A stretch of 64,000 nt of DNA from Methylomonas sp. LW13. GTDB lineage: Bacteria > Pseudomonadota > Gammaproteobacteria > Methylococcales > Methylomonadaceae. The position numbers were made by a program, and so were the translations under genes. The DNA lies in the NCBI RefSeq assembly GCF_016865255.1, contig NZ_CP033381.1, positions 3,038,001 to 3,102,000 of the forward strand. Direction: 5' to 3'. Positions 50,464-59,472 of this stretch are shown here, in pieces. The notes under the pieces were generated by a model. That model had not been told where the DNA came from. It did not search any database and saw only the letters and a list, made by a program, of their open reading frames with translations. Each line of letters opens with the position of its first letter. The first letter of the stretch is position 1.

Positions 50464-50696
50464 TCAGCAACCGCTATGCGGCAGCCCTCTGAGCGCAAAT
50501 TACCACAATAAGCATTCCGCAAACACTTAAGTCGGTTCTCCGGAAAACCCCGGCAGCACCCGATAAAGTGCGGAACGCTATGTTATTTATCTAAGAAATT
50601 GTTAGCCGAGCGCACCAAAATTCGATTGCACTATTGGCTTGATGTTTCCCGATGTACAATCTGCTTTTTATTCCTTGATAAAAGTGTGGATACATT

Positions 50697-51164
50697 ATGG
50701 GATTTGAAGAACTAGCAGCGCTTAGAGATGAACTTGCCAAGCAAGCAGCTGCCAATAAACCGGTAAAACGAGAAAAAAAGATAGCGGAGAAATCGCCTAT
50801 CAAAAAGACCGGCAAAGCTGACGCGCTAGTCGCCATTATCGGCTTGCTGCAAAAGAATTTTCCCTTGGCATTTCCCAAAAAACCCGCTGCCAAACTGCCC
50901 TTAAAAATAGGCATCCACAAAGACATCCTGGCCCATGCCGATCAACTCGGTGCAGATAAAAACCAACTCCGCACCGCACTGAAGGCCTGGTGTTGGGGAC
51001 ATCGATACTGGGATTGCCTGACAGAAGATGCCGTCAGAGTGGATTTGCAAGGAATGCCGGCCGGCCAAGTAACAAAAGCAGATGCTGAACAAGCGAGCAA
51101 ATTAAAAGCGCAACGGCGGAAACAGCCAGAAGCCGTCGAAGCATTACCTACAGGGTCAGCATAA
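50697..51164 (+). CDS. proQ: ProQ/FinO-domain RNA chaperone
   Basis: A 155-residue RNA-binding protein. The N-terminus is a basic Ala/Lys helix, the ProQ/FinO domain spans about 40-125 (LLQKNFPLAFP, then PLKIGIHKDI, LRTALKAWCWGHRYWDCLTEDAVRVDLQG). It lacks the Tudor-like C-terminal domain of E. coli ProQ, so it is closer to the short ProQ/FinO forms. Likely a small-RNA or mRNA 3'-end binding chaperone. Confidence 0.9.
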   Translation: MGFEELAALRDELAKQAAANKPVKREKKIAEKSPIKKTGKADALVAIIGLLQKNFPLAFPKKPAAKLPLKIGIHKDILAHADQLGADKNQLRTALKAWCWGHRYWDCLTEDAVRVDLQGMPAGQVTKADAEQASKLKAQRRKQPEAVEALPTGSA

Positions 51165-51671
51165 GTTTTTCTCATAAAGAGATTGCACACACCAGGATAG
51201 CGCGACTTCAAACTATTGATTTTCCAAGACTTTAAAGCACGTATAAGCACCGAAACAAGTTATTTCCAAAGCCTGCTTGCCGATGCGACAGCCCGTCCCC
51301 ATCCAAATCTCAGAACCAATCGATACGCGCTTAGCACCCAAAGTTGTCTCGGGTGCTTACCGACCTTGTCAGTTCCCGGAAAATTTTTGTCATAAACCCT
51401 GAATAAGCCATTAGAATGCGCAAATATTCTGCAAAAATATTGTGGAATCACAACGTATCGACTGCAACATTTGCGTCGTTTTCTTCGCGCGATCACGCCT
51501 TAGGTTAATCCCCCCAAGGCAACCTCTTCACGACCAAGCCCAAAAAGCAAAAGTCGGCAACACAGAGCCTTAAAGCCCCTCGGCATCTGCCAGGCGTTAC
51601 TCTTATACCCTTTTCAAACTCCGACACTGGATCGCAGTTTACCCGATCCTAGATTATTCCCAGGGGGAATT
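51165..51671. other. 507-base region without a supported gene
   Basis: Between proQ and the DUF5765-type gene. A 78-codon minus-strand frame (51260-51496) is rich in Arg/Cys and looks accidental. AAAATATT motifs (51430-51445) and a CCCAGGGGGA ribosome-site-like run before ATG 51672 are visible. No known riboswitch or structured RNA was recognised. A small RNA downstream of proQ is possible but unsupported. Confidence 0.5.
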
Positions 51672-52418
51672 ATGTGTTGGAGTGGCGAGGCATCAGCCGC
51701 GCTTGCCTTAACCGGCTTTGCGAGCACTGCTTTTTTTTATCGGCGCGGCGAATCCCAGGTCTTATGCCTGGCACTGGCCTACTTTTCCCTGATGGAATTA
51801 CTACAGGCCTATACCTATTCGGTGATAGACCAATGCCTAAATCCGAACAACCAGATTGCTACGTTTTTGGGATATATGCACATTGCGTTTCAACCGTTTT
51901 TTGTCAACGCAGTAAGCATGCATTTCATCCCGGAACCGTCACGAAAACGCATCGCGCCGTTTGTCTATATCTTGTGCTTTGCAGCGGCCACTGTTTTTAT
52001 GATGCGAATTTATCCGTTCCAATGGAGCAGTTTTTGTTTTGACCACTACTATCAATTTCTACCGGGTACTCAACTCAAATTCTTAATGCCCTTTTGCGGC
52101 ACGGAAATTTGCTCAACATCCGGACAATGGCATATTGCCTGGGCCATACCGGCCAGCGGCAGTATTCAGATGGCTAACAGTTACGTATACGCTACCTTTT
52201 TGATGCCATTGCTTTACGGCTCATGGAAACTGGTGTTGTATCATTTCACGACCGGCCCGCTGTTGGCCTATTTGACTACCAACGATATGAACGAATGGGC
52301 TGCCGTATGGTGTCTATATTCGATAGGGCTGCTGCTATTGCTAATTAAAACACCCATCCGCCACTATCTGTATGTAACCAACTGGTACGGTTGCCGGTAT
52401 CCGCAGTTTTTTAAATAA
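51672..52418 (+). CDS. DUF5765-like seven-span membrane protein
   Basis: A 248-residue inner-membrane protein with about seven hydrophobic spans. It begins MCWSGEASAALALTGFAS, the start pattern of the DUF5765 group, and has YFSLMELLQAYTYSVIDQC near 42 and HIAFQPFFVNAVSMHF near 77. A Cys-containing extracytoplasmic segment (PFCGTEICSTSGQWHIAW) may carry a disulfide. GGGGGA precedes the ATG. Function unknown. Confidence 0.75.
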   Translation: MCWSGEASAALALTGFASTAFFYRRGESQVLCLALAYFSLMELLQAYTYSVIDQCLNPNNQIATFLGYMHIAFQPFFVNAVSMHFIPEPSRKRIAPFVYILCFAAATVFMMRIYPFQWSSFCFDHYYQFLPGTQLKFLMPFCGTEICSTSGQWHIAWAIPASGSIQMANSYVYATFLMPLLYGSWKLVLYHFTTGPLLAYLTTNDMNEWAAVWCLYSIGLLLLLIKTPIRHYLYVTNWYGCRYPQFFK

Positions 52419-52551
52419 GTTGATCAATTAACCGCACATCCCTCAAGTTTGTTGAAGGTTCAAGCCGACTAGGAAATAATGCACAAAAGGGTAGTTCTAT
52501 ACTGACAGCCAATCACTGACAATGCCCGCATAAATCTCAAACTACCCAGCC

Positions 52552-53295
52552 ATGGACACAGATAAAATCTTCCGCAAAGGCGTGTTTGCAATCCCCATAG
52601 GAATTTTCGGCGTATCCTCGGTTTTAACTTGCGCTCAAGCGGAATGGCATGGCGAACTGACGTTTCTCAGCGATTACTTATACAGGGGCTATTCCAAGAA
52701 TCGCGGCAACCCGCTGGCTCAGGCGCATATCGATTACCAGGATGCTATGGGCTGGTTCGGCGGCGTAGGCGTTTCACAAGTCAGCTTCGACGACCGTCGC
52801 TATAAAAACCATGCCGATGTCGAAATCAAACCCTATCTGGGTTGGAGCTTGCCGTTAAATCGCGACTGGCGTACTGAACTCTCAGTAACCGGCTATCTGT
52901 TTGACGGCAAGATTTTTGGGAAATATGCCGATTACGCCGAATTTTACGCATCCCTACACTATCAGGACTGGCTCAGCGGCACCGTGTCCGTTGCGCCTAA
53001 CGCCTATCGCCGCGACGCCACTGTGCTGAATTACGAACTCAAATATCGCCGCGACATTCTCGACAACCTACAATTTTCAACGGGATTGGGCTACTACCAA
53101 GCCAACAAACTATTGGATGAGGATTATTTTTATTGGAATGCTGGGGTCTCCTGGTTCATCACCCACAATCTGGCACTAGACTTACGCTACGCTGACGTTC
53201 ATCTGGACAATCATCACGCAGATACCCATCACCACGAGTTTTATCCACGCTTACAGGACAACAAGTTTTTAATCTCCGTGACCGCCGGATTTTAA
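52552..53295 (+). CDS. TorF-family putative porin
   Basis: A 247-residue outer-membrane beta-barrel protein. Signal peptide (about 1-31, ending TCAQA), then alternating strands starting WHGELTFLSDYLYRGYSKN, the TorF (Gcw_chp) signature, and ending in F (ISVTAGF), the usual outer-membrane C-terminus. Substrate unknown. It lies directly before the sigma factor gene but with an 87-base gap. Confidence 0.85.
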   Translation: MDTDKIFRKGVFAIPIGIFGVSSVLTCAQAEWHGELTFLSDYLYRGYSKNRGNPLAQAHIDYQDAMGWFGGVGVSQVSFDDRRYKNHADVEIKPYLGWSLPLNRDWRTELSVTGYLFDGKIFGKYADYAEFYASLHYQDWLSGTVSVAPNAYRRDATVLNYELKYRRDILDNLQFSTGLGYYQANKLLDEDYFYWNAGVSWFITHNLALDLRYADVHLDNHHADTHHHEFYPRLQDNKFLISVTAGF

Positions 53296-53382
53296 ATAAA
53301 TTTCCCGCCTTTGAACCTTCCGGCCTCGCTGCGGAATACACTCGCACACCAAGCTAAAATCACCGGAACCCAGGTTTGAGCC

Positions 53383-53979
53383 ATGCTGCGTTTAGTCCCT
53401 AACTTACATCGACCACCCATGCCCGAACAGCCCCAAATCGGCTCGGACGAGTACGCCCTGCTGCAACGTATCGGCGAAGGCGATACCGCTGCATTCGAAG
53501 CCTTCTACAAAAACTACTATCCAAGGTTGTTTCGATTCATCTTGCGCATGACGCGCCAACCCGAAGCGGTGGAGGAATTGATACAGGAGACCTTGCTGGT
53601 GGTTTGGGAAAAACCCCAAGGCTTCAATCATGAAAGCAAAATTTCCACCTGGGTATTCGGCATCGCCTATCACAAAACCTTGAAAGCCATGGCCAAAAGC
53701 GCCCGGCGTAACAACGATGTCGACATAGACGACTTGACCGAATCCATGGGTGATCCAACCGCGAATCCAGCAAATAACTGGGAAAACGAGGATTGGTTAA
53801 ACTATGCCTTGGCCACTTTACCGCCGGACCAACGCGCCGTCATCGAACTAACCTTTTACCACGGCTTGTCTTATCAGGATGTCGCCAGAATCCTCGATTG
53901 TCCGGAAAATACCGTCAAAACCCGTATGTTTCATGCCCGCAGGAAACTGCAGGTTTTTGCCGACGCACAGGAGAAATAA
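53383..53979 (+). CDS. ECF RNA polymerase sigma factor
   Basis: A 198-residue sigma-70 family extracytoplasmic-function factor. Region 2 (about 38-105): FYKNYYPRLFRFILRMTRQ, VEELIQETLLVVWE and ISTWVFGIAYHKTLKA. Region 4 (about 145-190): LATLPPDQRAVIELTFYHGLSYQDVARILDCPENTVKTRM. The anti-sigma gene starts 5 bases after its stop. Confidence 0.95.
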   Translation: MLRLVPNLHRPPMPEQPQIGSDEYALLQRIGEGDTAAFEAFYKNYYPRLFRFILRMTRQPEAVEELIQETLLVVWEKPQGFNHESKISTWVFGIAYHKTLKAMAKSARRNNDVDIDDLTESMGDPTANPANNWENEDWLNYALATLPPDQRAVIELTFYHGLSYQDVARILDCPENTVKTRMFHARRKLQVFADAQEK

Positions 53980-53983
53980 GGCC

Positions 53984-54691
53984 ATGAACTCACAGATTTC
54001 CTCATCCACTACTTCCCATTCGGACATCGTGTTGTTACTGCCCTGGTATGTCAATCAAAGCCTGACAGTTAACGAACGCCAACAGGTAGACCAACATTTA
54101 AAAAGCTGCCTAGTCTGCAGACGCGAACTGCTAACTTTGCAAAAACTTGCGGCAGCCGTGCAACAAGCAGCCGACCTGGACATAGCCGCTGAAGCCTCTT
54201 TTGCCGGCCTGCGTGCCAAAATGCAAATAGCCAGTCAAGTCCCGCGTAGCAAACAGACCGACATCCCAAGCGAACAACTGGGTGGCGGCAATATAAAACC
54301 ATTCAGCGCGGGCCAGGGATTTTGGCGAATCGCCAGCAATACCGGTAAAGGTCTGGCTATTGCCGCGTCCTTGTTATTGGTCACCCTGCCGGCAGCCGTC
54401 CAATACCTACGGCCGGCCAACACCTCCGATTATCACACGCTGTCAGCGGCCAAACCGGACGCCAGTGCGACCGGTCAGATGCGTGTGGTATTTGCAAAGA
54501 ATCTGATGGAAAAAGACATAGACGCCGCGCTTAGCCAAATTGGCGGGATACGGGTAGATGGACCGAACAGCGTCGGCGCCTATACTGTCAAAATCGCGAC
54601 CGGCAAGCCCGATGCCGACATGGCCGGCGCCTTGGCGTTGCTGCGCAGCCGACAGGATGTCATGCTAGCCGAACCGATTTTACAACCATAA
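53984..54691 (+). CDS. Anti-sigma factor with zf-HC2 motif and periplasmic propeptide-like domain
   Basis: A 235-residue membrane protein. The cytoplasmic zinc anti-sigma motif HLKSCLVC (His38, Cys42, Cys45) should hold the sigma factor. One span (about 123-142, GLAIAASLLLVTLPAAVQYL). The periplasmic C-terminal part (165-235) reads RVVFAKNLMEKDIDAAL, then VGAYTVKIATG and ALLRSRQDVMLAEPIL: a beta-alpha-beta pattern like subtilisin propeptide/inhibitor I9 domains. ATG 53984 is five bases after the sigma stop. Confidence 0.85.
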   Translation: MNSQISSSTTSHSDIVLLLPWYVNQSLTVNERQQVDQHLKSCLVCRRELLTLQKLAAAVQQAADLDIAAEASFAGLRAKMQIASQVPRSKQTDIPSEQLGGGNIKPFSAGQGFWRIASNTGKGLAIAASLLLVTLPAAVQYLRPANTSDYHTLSAAKPDASATGQMRVVFAKNLMEKDIDAALSQIGGIRVDGPNSVGAYTVKIATGKPDADMAGALALLRSRQDVMLAEPILQP

Positions 54692-54697
54692 TCGATC

Positions 54698-55939
54698 ATG
54701 AAATTAGTGCGCTTAAATCTGTTTATTTGCTTGATCGGGCTGCTTAGCGCCTGCGCGAGTACCAGCGATTTATCGCGACTAGGCGACAGCACAACTGCCG
54801 AAGAGCGGCGTCTGCTCGTCACCTTTACCGACCGCAGCATTGACCGCGCGTTGCCCGCCAACAGCTTGGACGGTTATCGCTTGCGCGGCCATTACGGCAA
54901 CTCCGGCTGGAGCGAACATATTGCGCAGGAACTGGCCGAGCGTCACCATTTACAGTTCGTCGCCCAGTGGCCGGTGACGACCTTGGGCGTCAGCTGCGTG
55001 GTGTATGAGGTACCGGACAGCCTGCCCGTGCAACAGGCAATAACGGAGTTGCAACAGGACAGCGACGTGTCGTCCGTCCAGCAAATGCATAGCTTCCAGG
55101 TTTTAGGTAAACAAGTTGCGCCGACTCAAACCTACAGCGACCCGTATCTGCATTTACAAACCGGCTTCAACGCCCTCGGCATAGCCGATTTGCACCGCAC
55201 CACCACCGGCAGAGGCGTGCGTATTGCCGTGATTGATACCGGCGTAGATACCGAGCACCCGGACTTACGAGGCCGGATCAAGTATTCGGAAAACACCGCA
55301 CCGGAACCCAGCGATCATAATTTGGCCGACATTCACGGTACGGCGGTAGCCGGCGTATTATCCGCTCATCCCAACAACGGCATAGGCATAGCCGGTATCG
55401 CCCCCGAGGCGGAAATCTTGGCATTTCGGGCCTGCTGGCCGGAGAAACCCAATGCCTTGCCGGCACATTGCAACAGCTTTACCCTAGCGTTGGCCTTGAA
55501 TCAGGCTATCAGAATGAATAGCCATATCATCAATCTGAGCCTGAGCGGCCCCGAAGACCCTTTAGTGCAACAGTTAATCGAGAAAGCGTTGTCCAAAGGC
55601 ATTATCGTGGTTGCGGCAGTCCCTAGCCAGGACCAAAGCGGTGGTTTCCCGGCCAACATCGCCGGTGTGATAGCCGTTGGTCAGGAAAACAACGGCAACC
55701 ACCAGCAAATAGCCGCACCTGGTAAAGACATTCTGACCACCGTGCCGCACCAAGCCTACGACTTTATGAACGGCAGTTCCTTCGCCACACCGCATGTGGC
55801 CGGCATGGCCGCTTTGCTGTTGCAATTGCATCCGGACTGGAAAGCGGCAGACATCAAACGCCGGCTGGGCAACGACGCCTCGACCGCCAATTTACTGGAT
55901 TCGAGCACCGCCCTCGCCGTTCCAGAGCGCGCTCACTGA
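54698..55939 (+). CDS. Subtilisin-family (S8) protease lipoprotein
   Basis: A 413-residue protease. Lipobox LLSAC with Cys19, so it should be attached to a membrane facing the periplasm or surface. Residues 35-135 form a propeptide-like domain (LLVTFTDRSIDRAL, ITELQQDSDVSSVQQ). Catalytic triad: Asp180 (IAVIDTGVD), His213 (DIHGTAVAGV) and Ser361 (NGSSFATPHVAG). It follows the anti-sigma gene by six bases, which suggests one regulatory unit. Its 3' end overlaps the convergent glycosyltransferase gene by seven bases. Confidence 0.93.
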   Translation: MKLVRLNLFICLIGLLSACASTSDLSRLGDSTTAEERRLLVTFTDRSIDRALPANSLDGYRLRGHYGNSGWSEHIAQELAERHHLQFVAQWPVTTLGVSCVVYEVPDSLPVQQAITELQQDSDVSSVQQMHSFQVLGKQVAPTQTYSDPYLHLQTGFNALGIADLHRTTTGRGVRIAVIDTGVDTEHPDLRGRIKYSENTAPEPSDHNLADIHGTAVAGVLSAHPNNGIGIAGIAPEAEILAFRACWPEKPNALPAHCNSFTLALALNQAIRMNSHIINLSLSGPEDPLVQQLIEKALSKGIIVVAAVPSQDQSGGFPANIAGVIAVGQENNGNHQQIAAPGKDILTTVPHQAYDFMNGSSFATPHVAGMAALLLQLHPDWKAADIKRRLGNDASTANLLDSSTALAVPERAH

Positions 55940-57078
55940 TCTTCACAAAAGTCGCCGTCAAGGATTGCCCTTATCCGCCGACTGATTTCGGCCGCGCCGT
56001 TAATCGCTATGGCCTGCTGCGGATAAGCCTGATTTATCGTTTCTCTGATCTTGATACTAAGCCGTTCCGGCGGCAGATCGTTGTCGGTTAACGGAAACAC
56101 AAACCCCTTGCCGGCCAGTTTTTCAATCCGCAGCCCTTGCTCGCTATTGCCGGCGTAAGGATACGCCAACGCCGGCGTGCGGGTGCTGATCACGTCCATC
56201 AATGTATTGTCGCCGCCCAGACTGATCGACAACGCCGCAGACTGTAAATTTTCCTGAAAGTTGTGCAAAAACGAGACGACTTGGACATTAGGACTGCTGA
56301 CCAGCGCTTGCAATTCAGCGATTTCGGTTGCCGAAGCTCGGGAGCTGGTAATCACTAAAAATTGATATTCCGGCAGCAGCGGCGCGGTCCGGATCGCGGC
56401 GCGCAACAGCGATTTACCGATTTCGCCGCCGCCTTGGCTGACCACTATCCGGTTCCGTCTTACTGGCCAGCTTGTTGGCGGTGGCGGGCTGACGTAGCCC
56501 ACGTAAACCAAACGGTCGGCAATTTCGGCGGTCAAGCTAAAGGTTTCCTCGAAGCGGACAATATTCGGATCGCCACGCACGAAAACGGTATGGATATGCT
56601 CCCGCACCAGTTTCACCATGCGCCTTTCTGCGTCTAGCGCTGCCGGCACCAAAATTTCCCGCACAAAACAAAAAATCGGAATCGCCCCGCAGCGCTGTCT
56701 GACCTTGGCAAATAAACCCAGAATCTCTTGTTTCAAGCGGCGCCGGCCGAACGGGAAAAACTCGACTATTACCGCATCGTAAGGCCAGTTTACAAATTGC
56801 TCGATAGCCGCCGCCCGTTCAGCCCAGATACGTTCGATAGGCTCATCGCTGTCCGGTGCGTATAGTTCGTCGCTGGCACTATCGATCAAAATCGTCGGCA
56901 AACGCAGATGCCGAAATCCCGGCAATTCCGGCATCTGCTGTAGGCCTTGGCCACCGTGGATCAAGTCCACATCGGCGTAAGCCGACAGCTCGCGGATCAC
57001 CAACAAGCTGCTGGTCAAATGCCCCAGGCCAACCAGGCTTTGGCAATAAAACAGCATTTTGCGGCGCTTTGCAGGCAT
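55933..57078 (-). CDS. Glycosyltransferase, MurG/GT28-like (first of two)
   Basis: A 381-residue cytoplasmic GT-B type enzyme. N-terminal LFYCQSLVGLGHLTSSLLVIREL carries the G-x-G-H loop; SQGGGEIGKSLL near 215 and SISLGGDNTLMDVISTRTPALAYPYAG near 288 form the nucleotide-sugar site, as in MurG. ATG 57078 was chosen over a TTG three codons upstream. It is related to the gene at 59462 (same start and layout). Last gene of the glycan run. Confidence 0.82.
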   Translation of the reverse strand: MPAKRRKMLFYCQSLVGLGHLTSSLLVIRELSAYADVDLIHGGQGLQQMPELPGFRHLRLPTILIDSASDELYAPDSDEPIERIWAERAAAIEQFVNWPYDAVIVEFFPFGRRRLKQEILGLFAKVRQRCGAIPIFCFVREILVPAALDAERRMVKLVREHIHTVFVRGDPNIVRFEETFSLTAEIADRLVYVGYVSPPPPTSWPVRRNRIVVSQGGGEIGKSLLRAAIRTAPLLPEYQFLVITSSRASATEIAELQALVSSPNVQVVSFLHNFQENLQSAALSISLGGDNTLMDVISTRTPALAYPYAGNSEQGLRIEKLAGKGFVFPLTDNDLPPERLSIKIRETINQAYPQQAIAINGAAEISRRIRAILDGDFCEDQ

Positions 57079-57091
57079 GGCAAACAAGCCG

Positions 57092-58615
57092 CTAAAAGCT
57101 GTATTTAAAGGTCAGGTCGAGCTGGAAGGAGTTATTCCCTTCCAACGCGCCGAACGCCGGGCCGGCCATGAAGACCGAACCGGCAAATTGCACCTGCAAA
57201 TGCTTCCATTCGTCCAATGACAACACCAGATCAAACTCGTCGCCCAGCGTGCCGCTGCGGCCGTTGGGCGTGGCGCGAATTCGCGAATCGCGAATCACCG
57301 ACGACGGCGTAGCCTGTTCGTAGTGGTGGTAAAGCAAATCGATAGAGCTTTGCTCGGAGATCGGAAAGCCCAGCGCCGCAGTCATGATGTTCAAATTCGA
57401 TAACTCCGGTCGAAACAGTTCGCCGTAATAACGAAAGCGTTGGCTTCCGGATAATTTTATTTTGTTATTGTGGATGCCTGATTGCCGGTAGCTGTTGTCG
57501 GTGCCGTCATCGGGATTGCTGTCGCCGGAGCCGTATGCGTAGCCCAGCGTGACATAGGGTTCGAGGAACAGGTTGCTGTACCAGGTGATGCCGGCGTCCA
57601 TGCCCCAGGCTGCGACGTGTTTGGGTGTTTGCGCGCCGACGCGGGATACATTGCTGTTGATGTCGGTAAAGGTCTGGGTAGTCTCATCGCCGAACACTAA
57701 TGCCGAATCCAGCCAATAGCCGATTTTACCGATATGTTCGATTTTGAATTTACCCATGGCTCGGCCGCCAAACCAGGTCAAGTCACCATCGCTGCTGTCT
57801 TTACGATTGGCGCGGATCAAGTCGCCGGGGCGTTGATTATCGGAATTGTCGAACTGGCTGAGAAAAAACAAGGATAAATTTTGCTTCGGGTCCCATTGCC
57901 AGACCATATCGCCCATTAGCCGTACCACCCGGTCGCTGACCGGATCGATGAAATCCTGATCCGACTGTTTCGAGCCCAGTTCCTTAGCAATCGCCAACTC
58001 GGCGAACAGCGTGTCTTCGCCAAAATAAATCCGCGCCGCGTCCAGTTCGTCGTTCCACCACCATTGGCGCTTATCGGCAATGCGTTGCCGGCCCAATTGC
58101 AGACTAAACCCCGAATCCAGGAGTTGGTGAATAAACAGCCAGGCCTGGGTCAGTTTGATGCCGGCCTCGTATTGGTCCAGACCGCTTTCTGTGTAGACCT
58201 CTGGGTCGTAATACACATCGGACTGCACAAAAAACGATAGCGATTTAGACCACTGGTAAAACAACTCCAGCTTTAAATCTTGGTAAACATTGGCCACGTC
58301 GTCATCGCGGCGTGGGTCCAGCCGTCGGTCTTCCACGTAGCGAGGTTCCAGTTCGTAAGCGCCGCCAATGGTCAGCGGATGGCCGAACACATCGACCTTG
58401 AACTGGTCAGCCGGCCGTTTATCGCCGGGGTTGATACGTAGCGGCTCTTTTCTGACGGTATCGCCGTTATCCTGGCGGAAGGCGTTGTCTGCGCGTTTTG
58501 TGGAAGCCCCTGCTTGTTGGAGACTCGCGTCGGCAAACACAGACAGGCTGAGCAAGGCGCCGCCGGCCAGCAGGGCCGACTTAATTGTTGTTATTTTGAA
58601 GGGTTTGGAGCTCAT
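57092..58615 (-). CDS. AlgE-like alginate-export-type outer-membrane porin
   Basis: A 507-residue beta-barrel. Signal peptide 1-30. Strand-rich body with AYELEPRYVEDRRLD, SFSLQLGRQRIADKRQWWWNDELDAAR (a pattern common in AlgE-family proteins) and QLDLTFKYSF at the end (C-terminal Phe). AlgE exports polyanionic alginate. The neighbours here are glycosyltransferases, a deacetylase and an ABC exporter, so export of a polysaccharide is likely. Confidence 0.82.
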   Translation of the reverse strand: MSSKPFKITTIKSALLAGGALLSLSVFADASLQQAGASTKRADNAFRQDNGDTVRKEPLRINPGDKRPADQFKVDVFGHPLTIGGAYELEPRYVEDRRLDPRRDDDVANVYQDLKLELFYQWSKSLSFFVQSDVYYDPEVYTESGLDQYEAGIKLTQAWLFIHQLLDSGFSLQLGRQRIADKRQWWWNDELDAARIYFGEDTLFAELAIAKELGSKQSDQDFIDPVSDRVVRLMGDMVWQWDPKQNLSLFFLSQFDNSDNQRPGDLIRANRKDSSDGDLTWFGGRAMGKFKIEHIGKIGYWLDSALVFGDETTQTFTDINSNVSRVGAQTPKHVAAWGMDAGITWYSNLFLEPYVTLGYAYGSGDSNPDDGTDNSYRQSGIHNNKIKLSGSQRFRYYGELFRPELSNLNIMTAALGFPISEQSSIDLLYHHYEQATPSSVIRDSRIRATPNGRSGTLGDEFDLVLSLDEWKHLQVQFAGSVFMAGPAFGALEGNNSFQLDLTFKYSF

Positions 58616-58629
58616 CAGTGGAACGAAAA

Positions 58630-59472
58630 TCAGTGGATGGGTTGATCAGAGGCAAGGCCGAGGGGCGTCAACGGCTTGACCAGGGAATCAAGCGCCAAAG
58701 CACCGGTCGCCATATCGACAACGTCTGCGGGACGTAAAAATTCGCGCATCAAGCGGCAGCGCGTATTGGGATGTTCGCGGAATAGCTGCAATACGGCTTG
58801 CAGATGCTCAAGGTCGTCACCGTCCATCACGGCGTGGTGCAACATGATGCCCAGTGGTAGCGGGTGCGTCGGATACAACGCCTCTGCGATGGCTTGGCCC
58901 AGCGCCATCCAGGGCTGAGCGGATTTGATTCTGATCCCGCACCAATCAATAGCCACCGGAATTTCCCGTAATCTTCCGGTATACAGCGGCGCGGCGCCTA
59001 GGTTGCGCGACAGGGCTTGGAAACCCAGTTTGATCAGGCTATCAGCCGTGGTTTGGCTGCAGCGGTTCCAAGGCGGCGTGAAGATGCTGTCCAGCGCCGA
59101 CCCGAACAGGCACTCAAGCTGGTGTTTGCCAGCCAATAAATCCTTAAATTGCTGCTCTTCGCTACGACTGATGCCGAATTCGCATTTGCGGCCGTGGTTT
59201 TCATGGTTTTGATGGCTGCATCCATGTTGATGTACGCCCAACAGAAACGGATTTCGCCGCCAACACCCCAGCAGCGAGTCCGCCAGCGACTGGCTAAGAG
59301 CATCGGGAATCACCGCAAGATCGATGGGCGTATGGCAATCCCGAAAGCAGTCCAGCAAGGCATAAAGTCGGTCATCATCCCAACCAGCGTCGTCGTCGCG
59401 AAAGAAAATCTGGATGGCTTGTTCTCGGTCATCCAAGGCCATACGCACAGGTCTGAGCCAATCAGCAAGCAT
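58630..59472 (-). CDS. Polysaccharide deacetylase (NodB-like), no signal peptide
   Basis: A 280-residue metal-dependent deacetylase. FFRDDDAGWDDDRLYALLDCF holds the Asp pair, GVHQHGCSHQNH gives the HxxxH metal site, TPPWNRCS is motif 3, and LMLHH-like GIMLHHAVMDGDD the last His motif. AAAGGAG is seven bases before ATG 59472, and the first ATG two codons earlier is too close to it. The start overlaps the upstream glycosyltransferase stop by 11 bases. It may act in the cytoplasm on a lipid-linked or free sugar. Confidence 0.85.
   Translation of the reverse strand: MLADWLRPVRMALDDREQAIQIFFRDDDAGWDDDRLYALLDCFRDCHTPIDLAVIPDALSQSLADSLLGCWRRNPFLLGVHQHGCSHQNHENHGRKCEFGISRSEEQQFKDLLAGKHQLECLFGSALDSIFTPPWNRCSQTTADSLIKLGFQALSRNLGAAPLYTGRLREIPVAIDWCGIRIKSAQPWMALGQAIAEALYPTHPLPLGIMLHHAVMDGDDLEHLQAVLQLFREHPNTRCRLMREFLRPADVVDMATGALALDSLVKPLTPLGLASDQPIH

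Noticed and set aside
51260..51496. A 78-codon minus-strand frame after proQ
   Set aside because: Arg/Cys-rich, with no ribosome site and no domain; it looks like chance.
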